Shown piece after piece: positions 53,355 through 62,994 of a stretch of 64,000 nt of DNA. The position numbers and the translations under genes are program-made. Under the pieces are notes generated by a model. It ran no database searches. It saw only the letters and a list, made by a program, of their open reading frames with translations, and was not told the origin of the DNA. Origin of the DNA: Agitococcus sp. (GTDB taxonomy: Bacteria > Pseudomonadota > Gammaproteobacteria > Pseudomonadales > Moraxellaceae); NCBI GenBank assembly GCA_030646715.1, contig JAUSLJ010000036.1, forward strand, positions 1-64,000, read 5' to 3'. The first letter of the stretch is position 1. Each line of letters opens with the position of its first letter.

Positions 53355-53455
53355 TAGGATTTACGCATTTCACCGAAACTATCGCGTTTTGTGAACTAAA
53401 AATCGTTGAAAACGCTTATTTGTGAGCAAATAAGCGATAACCGCGTAAGCCCTAA
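53355..53455. repeat. Repeat family B, complete copy 2
   Basis: TTAGGATTTACGC at the left and GCGTAAGCCCTAA at the right are inverted repeats; the internal GCGCGTTTTG-like block, AATCGTTG and AAATAAGCGATAACCGCGTAAG are shared with 10067-10162. It lies between the ABM-like gene and glcB, and the over-extended glcB frame starts inside it. Confidence 0.8.
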
Positions 53456-53540
53456 AATAGCAAGCCCCGCCAAATTTAGTTACAATAGCGCACTTTTTGA
53501 TTTTGACTCCCTGCTTAGTTTTTCAATTTTAGGTGACAAC

Positions 53541-55712
53541 ATGACCGAACGTGTTCAGCGCGGCGAATTAGCTATTGCCAAAGAACTGTATGATTTTATC
53601 GTTAATCAAGCCATCGAAGGTACTGGCGTAAGCGTGGACGATTATTGGACAGCTTTTGAGTCGGTGATTGCCGATTTAATGCCCAAAAATCAAGCGTTAT
53701 TGGCTAAACGTGATGCGATTCAGGTCAAAATTGACGAGTGGCATCGTGCTAATCCTAAATTGGACTTTACTGCTTACAAAGCATTCTTAACTGAAATCGG
53801 TTATTTAGTACCAGAAGGCGAAGACTTCTCTGTTAACCCACAAAATGTTGATGACGAAATTGCGCGCATCGCAGGCCCTCAATTAGTTGTGCCTGTCAAA
53901 AATGCTCGTTATGCCTTAAATGCAGCAAATGCTCGCTGGGGTAGTTTGTACGATGCGTTGTACGGTAATGACATTATTGGCGATGAAGATGGCGCAGCCA
54001 AAGGTAATAAAGGCTATAACCCTGTTCGCGGCGCAAAAGTCATTGCCTATGCCCGTACTTTATTAGATACAGCCGCGCCTTTAGCGACAGGCTCACACGC
54101 GGATTCCAACAACTATGCCATTGTCAATGGCGCAGTAGAAGTCACGTTAAAAGATGGCACGAAAGTCGGTTTAGTCTCGCCTGAAAAATTAGCGGGTTAC
54201 GCGGGTGATATTACTGCGCCAACTAGCATTTTGTTAAAAAATAACAACTTGCATATTGATGTTCAATTTGATGCTAACAGTCCTGTTGGTAAGCAAGATG
54301 CTGCGGGTATTAAAGATTTAGTCATTGAGTCGGCATTAACTACCATTTGTGACTGCGAAGATTCGGTTGCTGCGGTTGATGGCGAAGACAAAGTTGAGGT
54401 TTATAGCAATTGGTTGGGCTTGATGAAGGGCAATTTGTCCGAGTCTTTTGACAAAGGCGGCAAAACCTTAGTGCGTACTATGAACGCTGACCGTACTTAC
54501 ACAGACTTAAACGGCAATGCTATCACTTTGCATGGCCGTTCATTATTGTTAGTGCGTAATGTCGGTCATTTGATGACCAATCCAGCCGTGTTGTACAAAG
54601 GTGCAGAAATTCCTGAAGGCATCATGGATGCTTTAGTGACTATCCTTATCGCTAAGCACGATTTATTAGGCAATGGCACACGCAAAAACTCACGTACAGG
54701 TTCGGTTTATATTGTTAAACCCAAAATGCACGGCCCAGAAGAAGTCGCATTTGCCAATGAGATTTTTGGTCGTGTTGAAGTGGCTTTAGGCTTAGCTCAT
54801 AACACCGTCAAAATGGGTATTATGGACGAAGAGCGTCGCACGACGGTGAACTTGAAAGAATGTATCCGCGCCGCTAAAGACCGTGTGATGTTTATTAACA
54901 CAGGTTTCTTAGACCGTACAGGCGACGAAATTCATACGTCAATGGAAGCAGGCGCAATGGTTCGCAAAGCCGATATGAAAAAATTAAAATGGATTAGTGC
55001 TTACGAAAACTGGAACGTTGATATTGGTTTAGCGTGTGGCTTACAAGGCAAAGCGCAAATCGGTAAAGGTATGTGGGCAATGCCTGATTTGATGAAAGAC
55101 ATGGTTGAGCAAAAAATTGCTCATCCGTTGGCAGGTGCTAATACGGCTTGGGTTCCATCACCTACAGGCGCAACTTTACATGCCATGCATTATCACAAAG
55201 TTAACGTCTTTACCCGTCAAAACGAATTAAAGTCACGTGCGCGTGCTAATGTTGATGATATTTTGACCATTCCATTAGCAGAAAATACTAACTGGAGCGA
55301 AGAAGAAATCAAGCAAGAGTTAGATAACAACTGCCAAGGCATTTTAGGTTATGTAGTGCGTTGGATTGACCAAGGCGTAGGTTGTTCGAAAGTCCCTGAT
55401 ATTCACAATATTGGTTTGATGGAAGACCGTGCGACTTTACGTATTTCCAGCCAACATATTGCCAACTGGTTGCGTCATGGCATTGTCAACAAAGATCAAG
55501 TCATGGAAGCAATGGTACGTATGGCGGCTGTGGTTGATGGTCAAAACGCAGGTGATGCACTTTACGTGAACATGGCGGGTAATACCGAGAACTCCGTTGC
55601 TTTTGCTGCGTCCTGTGAGTTGGTATTTGAGGGCTGTGCCCAACCGAATGGTTATACCGAGCCTGTCTTGCATCGTCGTCGTCGTGAATTAAAAGCACAA
55701 TTAGCAGGTTAA
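53541..55712 (+). CDS. glcB: Malate synthase G
   Basis: 723 aa from the ATG at 53541 ([20 protein letters not shown]), exactly the E. coli GlcB length, with AGGTGA as ribosome-binding site. Conserved blocks: [50 protein letters not shown] (starting near residue 378), [18 protein letters not shown] and ANWLRHGIV. Condenses glyoxylate with acetyl-CoA. No isocitrate lyase or glc operon genes next to it in this window. Followed by a terminator. Confidence 0.97.
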   Translation: MTERVQRGELAIAKELYDFIVNQAIEGTGVSVDDYWTAFESVIADLMPKNQALLAKRDAIQVKIDEWHRANPKLDFTAYKAFLTEIGYLVPEGEDFSVNPQNVDDEIARIAGPQLVVPVKNARYALNAANARWGSLYDALYGNDIIGDEDGAAKGNKGYNPVRGAKVIAYARTLLDTAAPLATGSHADSNNYAIVNGAVEVTLKDGTKVGLVSPEKLAGYAGDITAPTSILLKNNNLHIDVQFDANSPVGKQDAAGIKDLVIESALTTICDCEDSVAAVDGEDKVEVYSNWLGLMKGNLSESFDKGGKTLVRTMNADRTYTDLNGNAITLHGRSLLLVRNVGHLMTNPAVLYKGAEIPEGIMDALVTILIAKHDLLGNGTRKNSRTGSVYIVKPKMHGPEEVAFANEIFGRVEVALGLAHNTVKMGIMDEERRTTVNLKECIRAAKDRVMFINTGFLDRTGDEIHTSMEAGAMVRKADMKKLKWISAYENWNVDIGLACGLQGKAQIGKGMWAMPDLMKDMVEQKIAHPLAGANTAWVPSPTGATLHAMHYHKVNVFTRQNELKSRARANVDDILTIPLAENTNWSEEEIKQELDNNCQGILGYVVRWIDQGVGCSKVPDIHNIGLMEDRATLRISSQHIANWLRHGIVNKDQVMEAMVRMAAVVDGQNAGDALYVNMAGNTENSVAFAASCELVFEGCAQPNGYTEPVLHRRRRELKAQLAG

Positions 55713-55735
55713 TCGTGCGTTAATTAGCGTCAAAG

Positions 55736-55763
55736 AAAAGGACACGTAAGTGTCCTTTTTTTG
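55736..55763 (+). terminator. glcB terminator
   Basis: AAAAGGACAC and GTGTCCTTTT form a 10-base stem with a GTAA-type loop, followed by more T. Confidence 0.85.
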
Positions 55764-55804
55764 TAGAGTCTGTTTGTGTTTGCAGTCAATAACAAGGTAG
55801 AAAC

Positions 55805-56311
55805 ATGAAAGATTTCGTCGCCCTAGATTTTGAAACGGCAGACAATGGTCGTGATAGTGCTTGTGCCATTGGTTTGGTGCGTGTCAGTGGCGGTGAAATT
55901 GTTAAACGCACCTATTATTTAATTAAACCACCGCGTTCACGTATTATCTTTTCCCATATTCATGGTATTTATTGGCGCGATGTTGCTCATGAACCCACGT
56001 TTGCAGAGTTGTGGCCAAACCTAGCACAAGAATTTACCGATATTGGCTTTATTGCTGCACACAATGCACCCTTTGATCGTGGTGTATTAGCGGCTTGTTG
56101 TTTGGCCGCAGGTGTCGCGATGCCAGTTGCCCCGTTTCGTTGTACGGTGCAACTGGCACGTAGAGTGTGGGAGATTCGCCCGACGAAACTATCAGACGTG
56201 TGTCAGCATTTAAATATTCCACTCAATCATCATCATGCGGGTTCTGATGCCGAAGCGTGTGCACGTATTGTCATTGCGGCACAACAAAAACTGATATTAC
56301 CCCAAGGATAG
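55805..56311 (+). CDS. DEDDh 3'-5' exonuclease (DnaQ-like)
   Basis: 168 aa. Exo I FVALDFETAD (Asp/Glu), Exo II AAHNAPFDRGVL (Asp), Exo III HHHAGSDAEACARI (His and Asp): a complete DEDDh site. Similar to stand-alone epsilon-type exonucleases used in DNA repair or RNA trimming. ATG 55805 preceded by AAGGTAG. Single gene after the glcB terminator. Confidence 0.9.
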   Translation: MKDFVALDFETADNGRDSACAIGLVRVSGGEIVKRTYYLIKPPRSRIIFSHIHGIYWRDVAHEPTFAELWPNLAQEFTDIGFIAAHNAPFDRGVLAACCLAAGVAMPVAPFRCTVQLARRVWEIRPTKLSDVCQHLNIPLNHHHAGSDAEACARIVIAAQQKLILPQG

Positions 56312-56366
56312 ATTCTCAAGTTACAACATCATTATCCTGATTTAAGTAACTAAGCAGAAGTTTTAT

Positions 56367-56419
56367 GGTGAGCCTGTCGAACCATTTGCAGAGAATACTT
56401 CGACAAGCTCAGGGCGAAC
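56367..56419. repeat. REP-like palindrome (family C)
   Basis: GGTGAGCCTGTCGAA at 56367-56381 and TTCGACAAGCTCAGGGCGAAC at 56399-56419 form an imperfect hairpin. The right arm is a frequent extragenic palindrome half in proteobacterial genomes. Lies between convergent exonuclease and CbrB-like genes. Confidence 0.65.
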
Positions 56420-56563
56420 GGATGATACAGACAAATTTTGCGCAGGTACTTAGATGCCAAAGTCGTAGGCGATCAAACAGTTTCATTATTGTCTATACCG
56501 ATTTTATTTGGACACGTCGCAGGTGTCCGTTGTTTCAGGGGCAGATCAATAGCCAACCGATAC

Positions 56564-58018
56564 TTATTCAGGTTTATTCTGCGACATACGGCGAGGAATC
56601 CCCAGTTTTTGCCGACGTTCCCATAAGGATTTGCGACTAATGCCTAAGCGTTTGGCTAATTCTGTTTCTGATAGTTTGTCTTGCAGTGATAACACAAAAC
56701 TTAAAAAATCAAATTCAGACGCAGGTTTTTTGCGGATGGTTTCATCAAATACGGCAATGTCATCAACCGCTGCTACAATCGCAGGGGGGGGGGCAGTTTC
56801 TTCAGGGGCAGCAATGATGGGCGCAACAGCGACAGTTTCGACTTCCAATTGTTTGGTGAGAGTTGGTATATCCAAATCAATCGCTAATAAATCGGGGGTG
56901 ATTTCAGGGTGTTCTGCCAAAATCACGGCGCGTTCAATTGCGTTTTCTAACTCACGGACGTTACCTGGCCACGGATAGGCAAGCATGGCTTTGCGCGCAT
57001 CTTCATGAAAGTGCAAGATATTTACGTGCAAACGCTGACAGGTTTTTTCCAAGAGCTTTTCGGCAATTTCAATAATGTCATTGCCACGTTCACGTAATGG
57101 CGGCAGCTTTAATTCTATGACATTGAGACGATAGTATAAGTCCTCACGAAACCGTCCCTCGGCAGCAAGCTGTTTTAAGTTGCGATGAGTTGCCGCAACC
57201 AGTCGGACATCGACAGAGCGCGTTTGAGTCGCGCCTAAACGGCGGACTTCTTTTTCTTGCAGTAAACGCAATAGTCGCGCTTGAGCTTCTAAAGGTAGTT
57301 CACCAATTTCATCCAAAAATAAAGTGCCACCATCCGCCGCTTCGACTAAGCCTTTACGCTGAGTATTTGCACCTGTAAACGCGCCTTTTTCATAGCCAAA
57401 TAATTCAGCTTCAATCAATGATTCAGGAATAGCAGCACAGTTCACTGAAATGAGTGCATGGTCACGGCGAGGGCTTTCTTGATGTAAGGCTTTAGCAACT
57501 AATTCTTTCCCTGTCCCTGACTCACCGCGAATTAAGACCGTTGATGACATCGGCGCGACGCGGGTAATGCGTTTGTACATTTCAAGCATGGCAGGGCAAC
57601 TGCCAATAATGCCTGTGGTATTGATGCTTTTTTGTTGATGTTTAAGGGCTTCATTTTCTTTGGTGAGATGTTGCTCGCGGAGAATACGGGCAATACTCAT
57701 TAACATTTCGTCGTGGTCAAAGGGCTTAGAAATATAATCGACCGCGCCTTGTTTCATGGCATCAACGGCGGACTTCATCGTGCCGAAGCTGGTCATAATT
57801 AATACAGGTGTGGGTTTGGCCAGTTCAATCAAACTCGTGCCGAGCTCACCGGGTAAACGGACATCGGTAATGACTAAATCAAATTCATCCAAGCGAAAAT
57901 TAGCCGTCGCTTCGTGTACCGAGCCTGCCTCGCTGACTTTATATTGATTACGTTCAAGTAGGCGTTTCAAACTACTACGAATCAACGGTTCGTCTTCAAC
58001 TAACAAAATGTTTTTCAC
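56564..58018 (-). CDS. Sigma-54-dependent response regulator, CbrB-like (NtrC family)
   Basis: 484 aa. Receiver domain (1-115, phospho-acceptor in DLVITDVRLPG), AAA+ domain (about 140-370) with Walker A GESGTGKE and the sigma-54 contact GAFTGA in GYEKGAFTGANTQ, then a linker and a Fis-type helix-turn-helix (LAKRLGISRKSLWERRQKLG). Overlaps the kinase gene by 4 bases. The linker contains a run of ten C in the coding strand (56784-56793), which encodes the PPP stretch and is prone to slippage. Activates sigma-54 promoters, probably for carbon/nitrogen use. Confidence 0.92.
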   Translation of the reverse strand: MKNILLVEDEPLIRSSLKRLLERNQYKVSEAGSVHEATANFRLDEFDLVITDVRLPGELGTSLIELAKPTPVLIMTSFGTMKSAVDAMKQGAVDYISKPFDHDEMLMSIARILREQHLTKENEALKHQQKSINTTGIIGSCPAMLEMYKRITRVAPMSSTVLIRGESGTGKELVAKALHQESPRRDHALISVNCAAIPESLIEAELFGYEKGAFTGANTQRKGLVEAADGGTLFLDEIGELPLEAQARLLRLLQEKEVRRLGATQTRSVDVRLVAATHRNLKQLAAEGRFREDLYYRLNVIELKLPPLRERGNDIIEIAEKLLEKTCQRLHVNILHFHEDARKAMLAYPWPGNVRELENAIERAVILAEHPEITPDLLAIDLDIPTLTKQLEVETVAVAPIIAAPEETAPPPAIVAAVDDIAVFDETIRKKPASEFDFLSFVLSLQDKLSETELAKRLGISRKSLWERRQKLGIPRRMSQNKPE

Positions 58019-60984
58019 GCCGCGTTGTCCTCTTCGTCATTGACCCATGCTGGTAGGGATATTTGCACAATCACACCGCGTCCTTGATCGTAGTCGGCTT
58101 TATCCATTAATTGAATTTTACCGCCGTGCTCGCCAATAATACCATGTACTAGGGCTAAACCGAGTCCCGTTCCTTTGCCTGTTTCTTTAGTGGTGACAAA
58201 GGGTTCAAACAAGTTATCACGAATCGTGCCTTCGGGGAGTCCTGTGCCAAAATCTTCGACTTCAATATGAACAAAACTGCCATTTTGATGCGCTTCAATA
58301 ATAATATTACTGTTGGGCGGGCTGGCATCACGGGCGTTACTTAACAAATTGACAAAAACTTGCATCAAACGTTGGGCATTACCACGAACCGTTATTTCGT
58401 CAGAGCAAAAATTATCAAACTGATAATCTTTACTGCCAGACAGTTGTAACAAGCTCACGGCTTCGTCGATGGTCGATTTGAGGTTGACGGCTTCATAACT
58501 GCTACTAGCGACATGAGAATCGGTACGCGCAAAGCCGACTAAGGAGCGAACAATATTAGTAATGCGTTGCGTTTGCGTCAGAATCAAAGAACTGGCTTCA
58601 ATAATATCAGGGTCTTTAAACTCAGCTTTTAGGTTTTGTGCTAAACAAGCAATACCCGTGACAGGATTACCAATTTCATGGGCGACCCCAGCAGCTAAAC
58701 GTCCTAAAGCGGCGAGACGTTCGTTATGAGCTAATTGCGATTCCAAGCGTTCGAGTTCGGTAACATCTTCCAAAACGATAACTTGGCTGCTACCCATATC
58801 CAATGCTTTTTCATGTTCACCAATAAAGGCACGATGCAAGTTGACCCAGCGACTTTGGCCAATGCTGACAATTTCTTGATTATAAAGTTGCACATTAGGG
58901 CTGTGCAAAAAGTCATTTAATAAGGTTTGCCACGGCTCTGCTAAATCAGTGAGTCGAGAACCAATGACATCATCATCACAAATACTGGTCATTTCCATTA
59001 ACGCGCGATTCCAACTAAGAATCTCTAAATCACGCCCTAAAGAGCACACGCCTATCGGTAAGTCATATAGCGTTTGCCGATGGAAACGTCGCAACGCATC
59101 GAGTTCCGCCGCTAAACCTGAGAGTCGATGTTTGTAGTCTTCTAAACGAGATTCGACGTAATGAATATCTTCACTCGCGGGATTTTCTGGCCGAATTTGA
59201 TAGGGCAGATGGGTGTCGAGCATTTCATGGGCGACCGAAGGGCCTAGTAAACCTGAAAGATTGGATTCAATTTGGTCGCGTAGACGCCTTAGCGCATATG
59301 GTCGAGCTTCGTCATGGCTCATGCCTAAGTCGTGTAACGCTTGTTCTACTTCGCGTTGAGAAGTGAGGTGGCCTAAAACTTCGCCTAAAGAAATAATAAA
59401 ATGGTCAACTGATTTAGCTTTTAATAACCAACGATAAGGACGACGTAAATTATCTACCGCGCAACTATTGGCCGCCATTTTTTCTGAAGCCGTTTGAGTG
59501 GTAATCAACGACACTAGAAACATCACCAAGGCATTAGCAATCGTACTACCTAAACCAATATGATGCCAATAAATCGGGTCTTCAAAAAAAGCCAAATTAA
59601 AGTTTAATAACTGGGTAAATAAATTTGGTAGATTTAACACATAAGGTAGTACTAAAACACTAAACCAAATAATTAAACCAACACTCAAACCAGATAAAAA
59701 GCCTGCACGCGTCGCTCTTGGCCAAAATAAAACGCTAATTAAACCTGGCGCAAATTGTAAAGTAGCCACAAAGGTTAATATCGCCATTTCGGTCATACTA
59801 TGTTCATAAGTAAATAAGCGATAAAAACTGTACGACAGCACCATAATTAATACGATTAAAGAGCGTCTAACCCAAATTAACCAGCGATATAAATTATAAT
59901 CAGGCGAGGGTTGAGCGAGTGGTAAGACTAAATGATTTAATATCATCGACGATAATGCTAGTGAAGTAACAACAATTGTGCCACTCGCAGCAGCAATACC
60001 GCCGATAAAAACTAATAACGGCAAAAAGGTACTTTTACTGGCAATGGCAATGGCAATAGTAAAATATTCGGGAGAAAAACCGACTTCGAGTTTAATGCCA
60101 GCCCATAATATAATCGGCACACAAATCGCCATTAAAAATAAATACAGCGGCAAACCCCAACTGGCCGTTAATAAAGCACGTGGTTGAAAGTTTTCGGTAA
60201 AAACCATTTGATACATAAATGGCATGACGACTGCGGAAAATAAAAAAGCAAAAATCAAGGTGTGCCAAATACCATTTTCTTTCAGTGGTACATACAGTAA
60301 TTCAACAGCATCGTTATTATTAGATAACCATTCCGTTAATCCCGCATGACCATCAAAAATAAAAAAAAGCGCGTAAGCGGCAACCGAGAGCATCATGATT
60401 AATTTAACAATAGATTCAACAGCAATGGCGATAACTAAGCCATCATGTTTATATTGTGGCGTTAATGGTTTCGCCCCAAATAATAACGTAAAAGCGGTAA
60501 TAGCGACGCAAAAAACAATTGCAATACCATTATGATCTATTTTTTGCGTTAAAATATTAGCAGTATCGGCCACTGCTCTTATTTGTAGTGCCAGTAATGG
60601 TAATAAACCTAAGACCATCATAATCGTCGTTAATGACCCGACAAATTGACTACGATAGCGAAAGGCAAATAAATCGGCTAAAGAGCTGAGTTGATGATTT
60701 TTAGTCAGTCGTAAAATAGGGTTAAGCAAAACAGGTGCTAATAAAAATGCACCAGAAACGCCCAAATAAAATGCTAAAAAATTATAACCTGTTTCATAAG
60801 CAAAGCCGATAATGCCATATATACCCCATGCGCTAACATAAACACCTAGCGATAAAACATAGACAATAGGGTTTCTTATCCATTTAGTCGGTATTAAGCC
60901 TGATTCACTTAAATGGGCAACCAGAAATAATAAAAATAAATAACCCACACCTAAACTTAATAATTCAATAGGCTCAAAGATCAT
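58015..60984 (-). CDS. SLC5/SSS-type sensor histidine kinase, CbrA-like
   Basis: 989 aa. N-terminal sodium/solute symporter domain with about 13 membrane helices (1-510), a STAC-like linker (~530-640), PAS domain (~650-760), then HisKA with GVAHEIGNPVTGIACL (phospho-His) and HATPase with NLLSNARDASPP, DFGTGLPEG and GKGTGLGLALVHG. The architecture matches CbrA of pseudomonads, which senses nutrient state and may transport histidine. Cognate regulator overlaps at its 3' end; a CbrX-like small gene overlaps its 5' end by 11 bases. Confidence 0.92.
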   Translation of the reverse strand: MIFEPIELLSLGVGYLFLLFLVAHLSESGLIPTKWIRNPIVYVLSLGVYVSAWGIYGIIGFAYETGYNFLAFYLGVSGAFLLAPVLLNPILRLTKNHQLSSLADLFAFRYRSQFVGSLTTIMMVLGLLPLLALQIRAVADTANILTQKIDHNGIAIVFCVAITAFTLLFGAKPLTPQYKHDGLVIAIAVESIVKLIMMLSVAAYALFFIFDGHAGLTEWLSNNNDAVELLYVPLKENGIWHTLIFAFLFSAVVMPFMYQMVFTENFQPRALLTASWGLPLYLFLMAICVPIILWAGIKLEVGFSPEYFTIAIAIASKSTFLPLLVFIGGIAAASGTIVVTSLALSSMILNHLVLPLAQPSPDYNLYRWLIWVRRSLIVLIMVLSYSFYRLFTYEHSMTEMAILTFVATLQFAPGLISVLFWPRATRAGFLSGLSVGLIIWFSVLVLPYVLNLPNLFTQLLNFNLAFFEDPIYWHHIGLGSTIANALVMFLVSLITTQTASEKMAANSCAVDNLRRPYRWLLKAKSVDHFIISLGEVLGHLTSQREVEQALHDLGMSHDEARPYALRRLRDQIESNLSGLLGPSVAHEMLDTHLPYQIRPENPASEDIHYVESRLEDYKHRLSGLAAELDALRRFHRQTLYDLPIGVCSLGRDLEILSWNRALMEMTSICDDDVIGSRLTDLAEPWQTLLNDFLHSPNVQLYNQEIVSIGQSRWVNLHRAFIGEHEKALDMGSSQVIVLEDVTELERLESQLAHNERLAALGRLAAGVAHEIGNPVTGIACLAQNLKAEFKDPDIIEASSLILTQTQRITNIVRSLVGFARTDSHVASSSYEAVNLKSTIDEAVSLLQLSGSKDYQFDNFCSDEITVRGNAQRLMQVFVNLLSNARDASPPNSNIIIEAHQNGSFVHIEVEDFGTGLPEGTIRDNLFEPFVTTKETGKGTGLGLALVHGIIGEHGGKIQLMDKADYDQGRGVIVQISLPAWVNDEEDNAA

Positions 60985-61150
60985 GGCGGTCTCTAGTTTT
61001 ACTAATCCAATAACTCAACAAAATCAGCAGAAACCAAATCAAAAAAGGTCGCCACCACGCTAGACCGCCTAAACTCCACCATTCAATGGTGGTCGGCGAG
61101 AGCAAATAAGCTCCTGCTAAAAAAATGAGCACCAGTCGATCAATATACAT
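60974..61150 (-). CDS. CbrX-like small membrane protein
   Basis: 58 aa, easily missed by gene finders. MYIDRLVLIFLAGAYLLSPT, then a Trp-rich loop (TIEWWSLGGLAWWRPF) and a second hydrophobic helix (LIWFLLILLSYWI) with a charged end: two transmembrane segments. It overlaps the CbrA-like gene start by 11 bases, the same position as cbrX in Pseudomonas, where translation of the two is coupled. Probably an accessory or coupling gene for the kinase. Confidence 0.75.
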   Translation of the reverse strand: MYIDRLVLIFLAGAYLLSPTTIEWWSLGGLAWWRPFLIWFLLILLSYWISKTRDRHDL

Positions 61151-61199
61151 TTTAAGGTCTCGGACGCGGTGAGTGGTAGGCAGAGACTATTTCGTTAGT

Positions 61200-62066
61200 T
61201 TACAACGTCAAGCGCTTAGGAATATTTTCACGCTGCCAATGGTTGATTGCCCATGTCAATAAAGTTGCACAGTCTTCCGATTGTAGAACATCTGGCGCGT
61301 GTTGACCTAGTAGAGTTAATGCTTGCCATAGACAATGAGAAGGGTTATCCCATGTTAATGCCCGCGCACCTGTTTGTTTGGATAGTTTTTCACCATTGTC
61401 ATTCACGACTAAAGGGATATGAGTGTATGCGGGCGTTGTCACAGCTAAACGCTGTTGGAGATAAATTTGACGACTGGTATTGTTTAATAAGTCAGCACCA
61501 CGAACAATGTTCGTGATTCCTTGTTCGGCATCATCCACGACTACCGCTAAATGATAAGCAAATAAGCCATCACGACGAAAAATAACAAAGTCACCTACGG
61601 TATCAGCCACACTTTCACTGATGTGACCAAAAACACCATCGTCAAAATCGACAATGCTTTTATATACTCGTAATCGTGCAGCGGCTTGGGAACGGTATTG
61701 ATGGTGCGCTCGGCAATGCCCTGTATAAATGTCACTTTGTGTTTGTGCCAAGTCAGCGCGTGAGCAAGTACACCAAAAAATATCGTTTTGTTGTTGCAGT
61801 TGTTGTAATGCGGCTTGATAGCATTCTGTACGTTGACTTTGATAGATGATCTCGCCATCCCACCACAAACCATAGTGTTCGAGCGTGCGAATAATTTGCT
61901 CGGCTGCGCCTAGTTGGGTACGAACGACATCGACATCTTCAATCCGCAATAACCATTGACCATTGGCGGCACGCGCATCACACCAACTCGCCAATGCCGT
62001 GAGCAACGAGCCAAAGTGTAGCGGGCCTGTAGGCGAGGGTGCAAAACGTCCAATATAGTTGGGCAT
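61200..62066 (-). CDS. gluQ: Glutamyl-Q tRNA(Asp) synthetase
   Basis: 288 aa, the truncated GluRS-like enzyme that puts glutamate on the queuosine of tRNA-Asp. IGRFAPSPTGPLHFGSLLTA (HIGH-type motif), LLRIEDVD, zinc-ligand region FWCTCSRAD...YTGHC, and the KLSKQ motif (NGEKLSKQTGA). Lacks the anticodon-binding domain, as expected. Placed after dksA with a 30-base gap, as in many gammaproteobacteria. Confidence 0.95.
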   Translation of the reverse strand: MPNYIGRFAPSPTGPLHFGSLLTALASWCDARAANGQWLLRIEDVDVVRTQLGAAEQIIRTLEHYGLWWDGEIIYQSQRTECYQAALQQLQQQNDIFWCTCSRADLAQTQSDIYTGHCRAHHQYRSQAAARLRVYKSIVDFDDGVFGHISESVADTVGDFVIFRRDGLFAYHLAVVVDDAEQGITNIVRGADLLNNTSRQIYLQQRLAVTTPAYTHIPLVVNDNGEKLSKQTGARALTWDNPSHCLWQALTLLGQHAPDVLQSEDCATLLTWAINHWQRENIPKRLTL

Positions 62067-62096
62067 TGTTTTTTGCGTCCCCGCCCCCTCTATTCA

Positions 62097-62543
62097 TTAG
62101 CCGCCGATTTGTTTTTCTTTGATTTCAGCCAGTGTTTTGCAGTCAATACACAACGTTGCGGTAGGACGTGCTTCTAAACGACGAATGCCAATTTCCACGC
62201 CACACTCTTCACAATAACCGTAATCACCATCATTAATGGATTTTAATGTCGAGTCGATTTTACGAATCAATTTACGTTCACGGTCACGAGCGCGTAATTC
62301 AATCGAGAATTCTTCTTCTTGGGTGGCACGGTCATTAGGGTCAGGTAAGCTGCCCGATTCGTCTTGCATATGGTGCACGGTACGATCAACTTCTTCCATC
62401 AGCTCTTTTTTCCACGCGCTTAATATGCCCGAAAAATGAGCAATTTGTGCCGCGCACATATATTCTTCGCCAGTTTTCGCCTGATAGGGAGCAAAGCCAT
62501 AAATTAATGTGTTGGTAGGTGTTGTTTTGGCTGCTGTTGCCAT
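62097..62543 (-). CDS. dksA: RNA polymerase-binding transcription factor DksA
   Basis: 148 aa. Coiled coil (about 30-110) with the acidic tip residues [12 protein letters not shown], then the four-cysteine zinc finger [19 protein letters not shown]... CIDC. Binds the RNA polymerase secondary channel and acts with ppGpp. AAGGAGCTT ribosome-binding site just before the ATG. Upstream of gluQ. Confidence 0.96.
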   Translation of the reverse strand: MATAAKTTPTNTLIYGFAPYQAKTGEEYMCAAQIAHFSGILSAWKKELMEEVDRTVHHMQDESGSLPDPNDRATQEEEFSIELRARDRERKLIRKIDSTLKSINDGDYGYCEECGVEIGIRRLEARPTATLCIDCKTLAEIKEKQIGG

Positions 62544-62666
62544 TGTTAAGCTCCTTAAGGGCTAAAATCAATTAATGCTATAGCTATAGCAGGAAGTTAA
62601 CTTTCCTGCAAATAACGGCGTGAATATGGGGATGGATTCGAAAATTACTACAATAATTTTCAATCA

Positions 62667-62984
62667 TTAGCTATTTAACCAAATTATCCCGTTTTCTATC
62701 AACAAATGAACCTTTTTTAGCGATTGTCCGCTACAAGGTCCACGAAAACAAAAACCATCTTCAACATGAAATAACGCGCCATGATTAGCACACAATAGAT
62801 AACGCTGTGTGAAATCCATAAAAACATTGGGCTGAAAGTTAATACCAATGCCTAAATGCGGACAGCTATTAATATACCCATATACGGCCATCCCTTGACG
62901 CGCGACAATCACTTCACCCATAGGAGAGCGAAAGCCACGAGCATCGTTATCGGGAATTTCAGCAAGGGTACAGAGTCTTAACAT
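62667..62984 (-). CDS. Rieske [2Fe-2S] ferredoxin-like protein
   Basis: 105 aa from the ATG at 62984 (MLRLCTLAEIPDNDARGF); a longer frame starting at 63014 overlaps the upstream kinase gene. Cluster ligands C-P-H in SCPHLG and C-x2-H in CANHGALF, the usual Rieske pair. Small soluble electron carrier or part of a dioxygenase system with unknown partner. It follows the PfkB-kinase gene by about 10 bases and is probably in its operon. Confidence 0.88.
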   Translation of the reverse strand: MLRLCTLAEIPDNDARGFRSPMGEVIVARQGMAVYGYINSCPHLGIGINFQPNVFMDFTQRYLLCANHGALFHVEDGFCFRGPCSGQSLKKVHLLIENGIIWLNS

Positions 62985-62994
62985 GGTTTTTTTC

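Noticed and set aside
53406-53540. Longer N-terminus for malate synthase
   Set aside because: The added segment lies in repeat family B and lacks a ribosome-binding site; the ATG at 53541 gives the exact GlcB length with AGGTGA before it.
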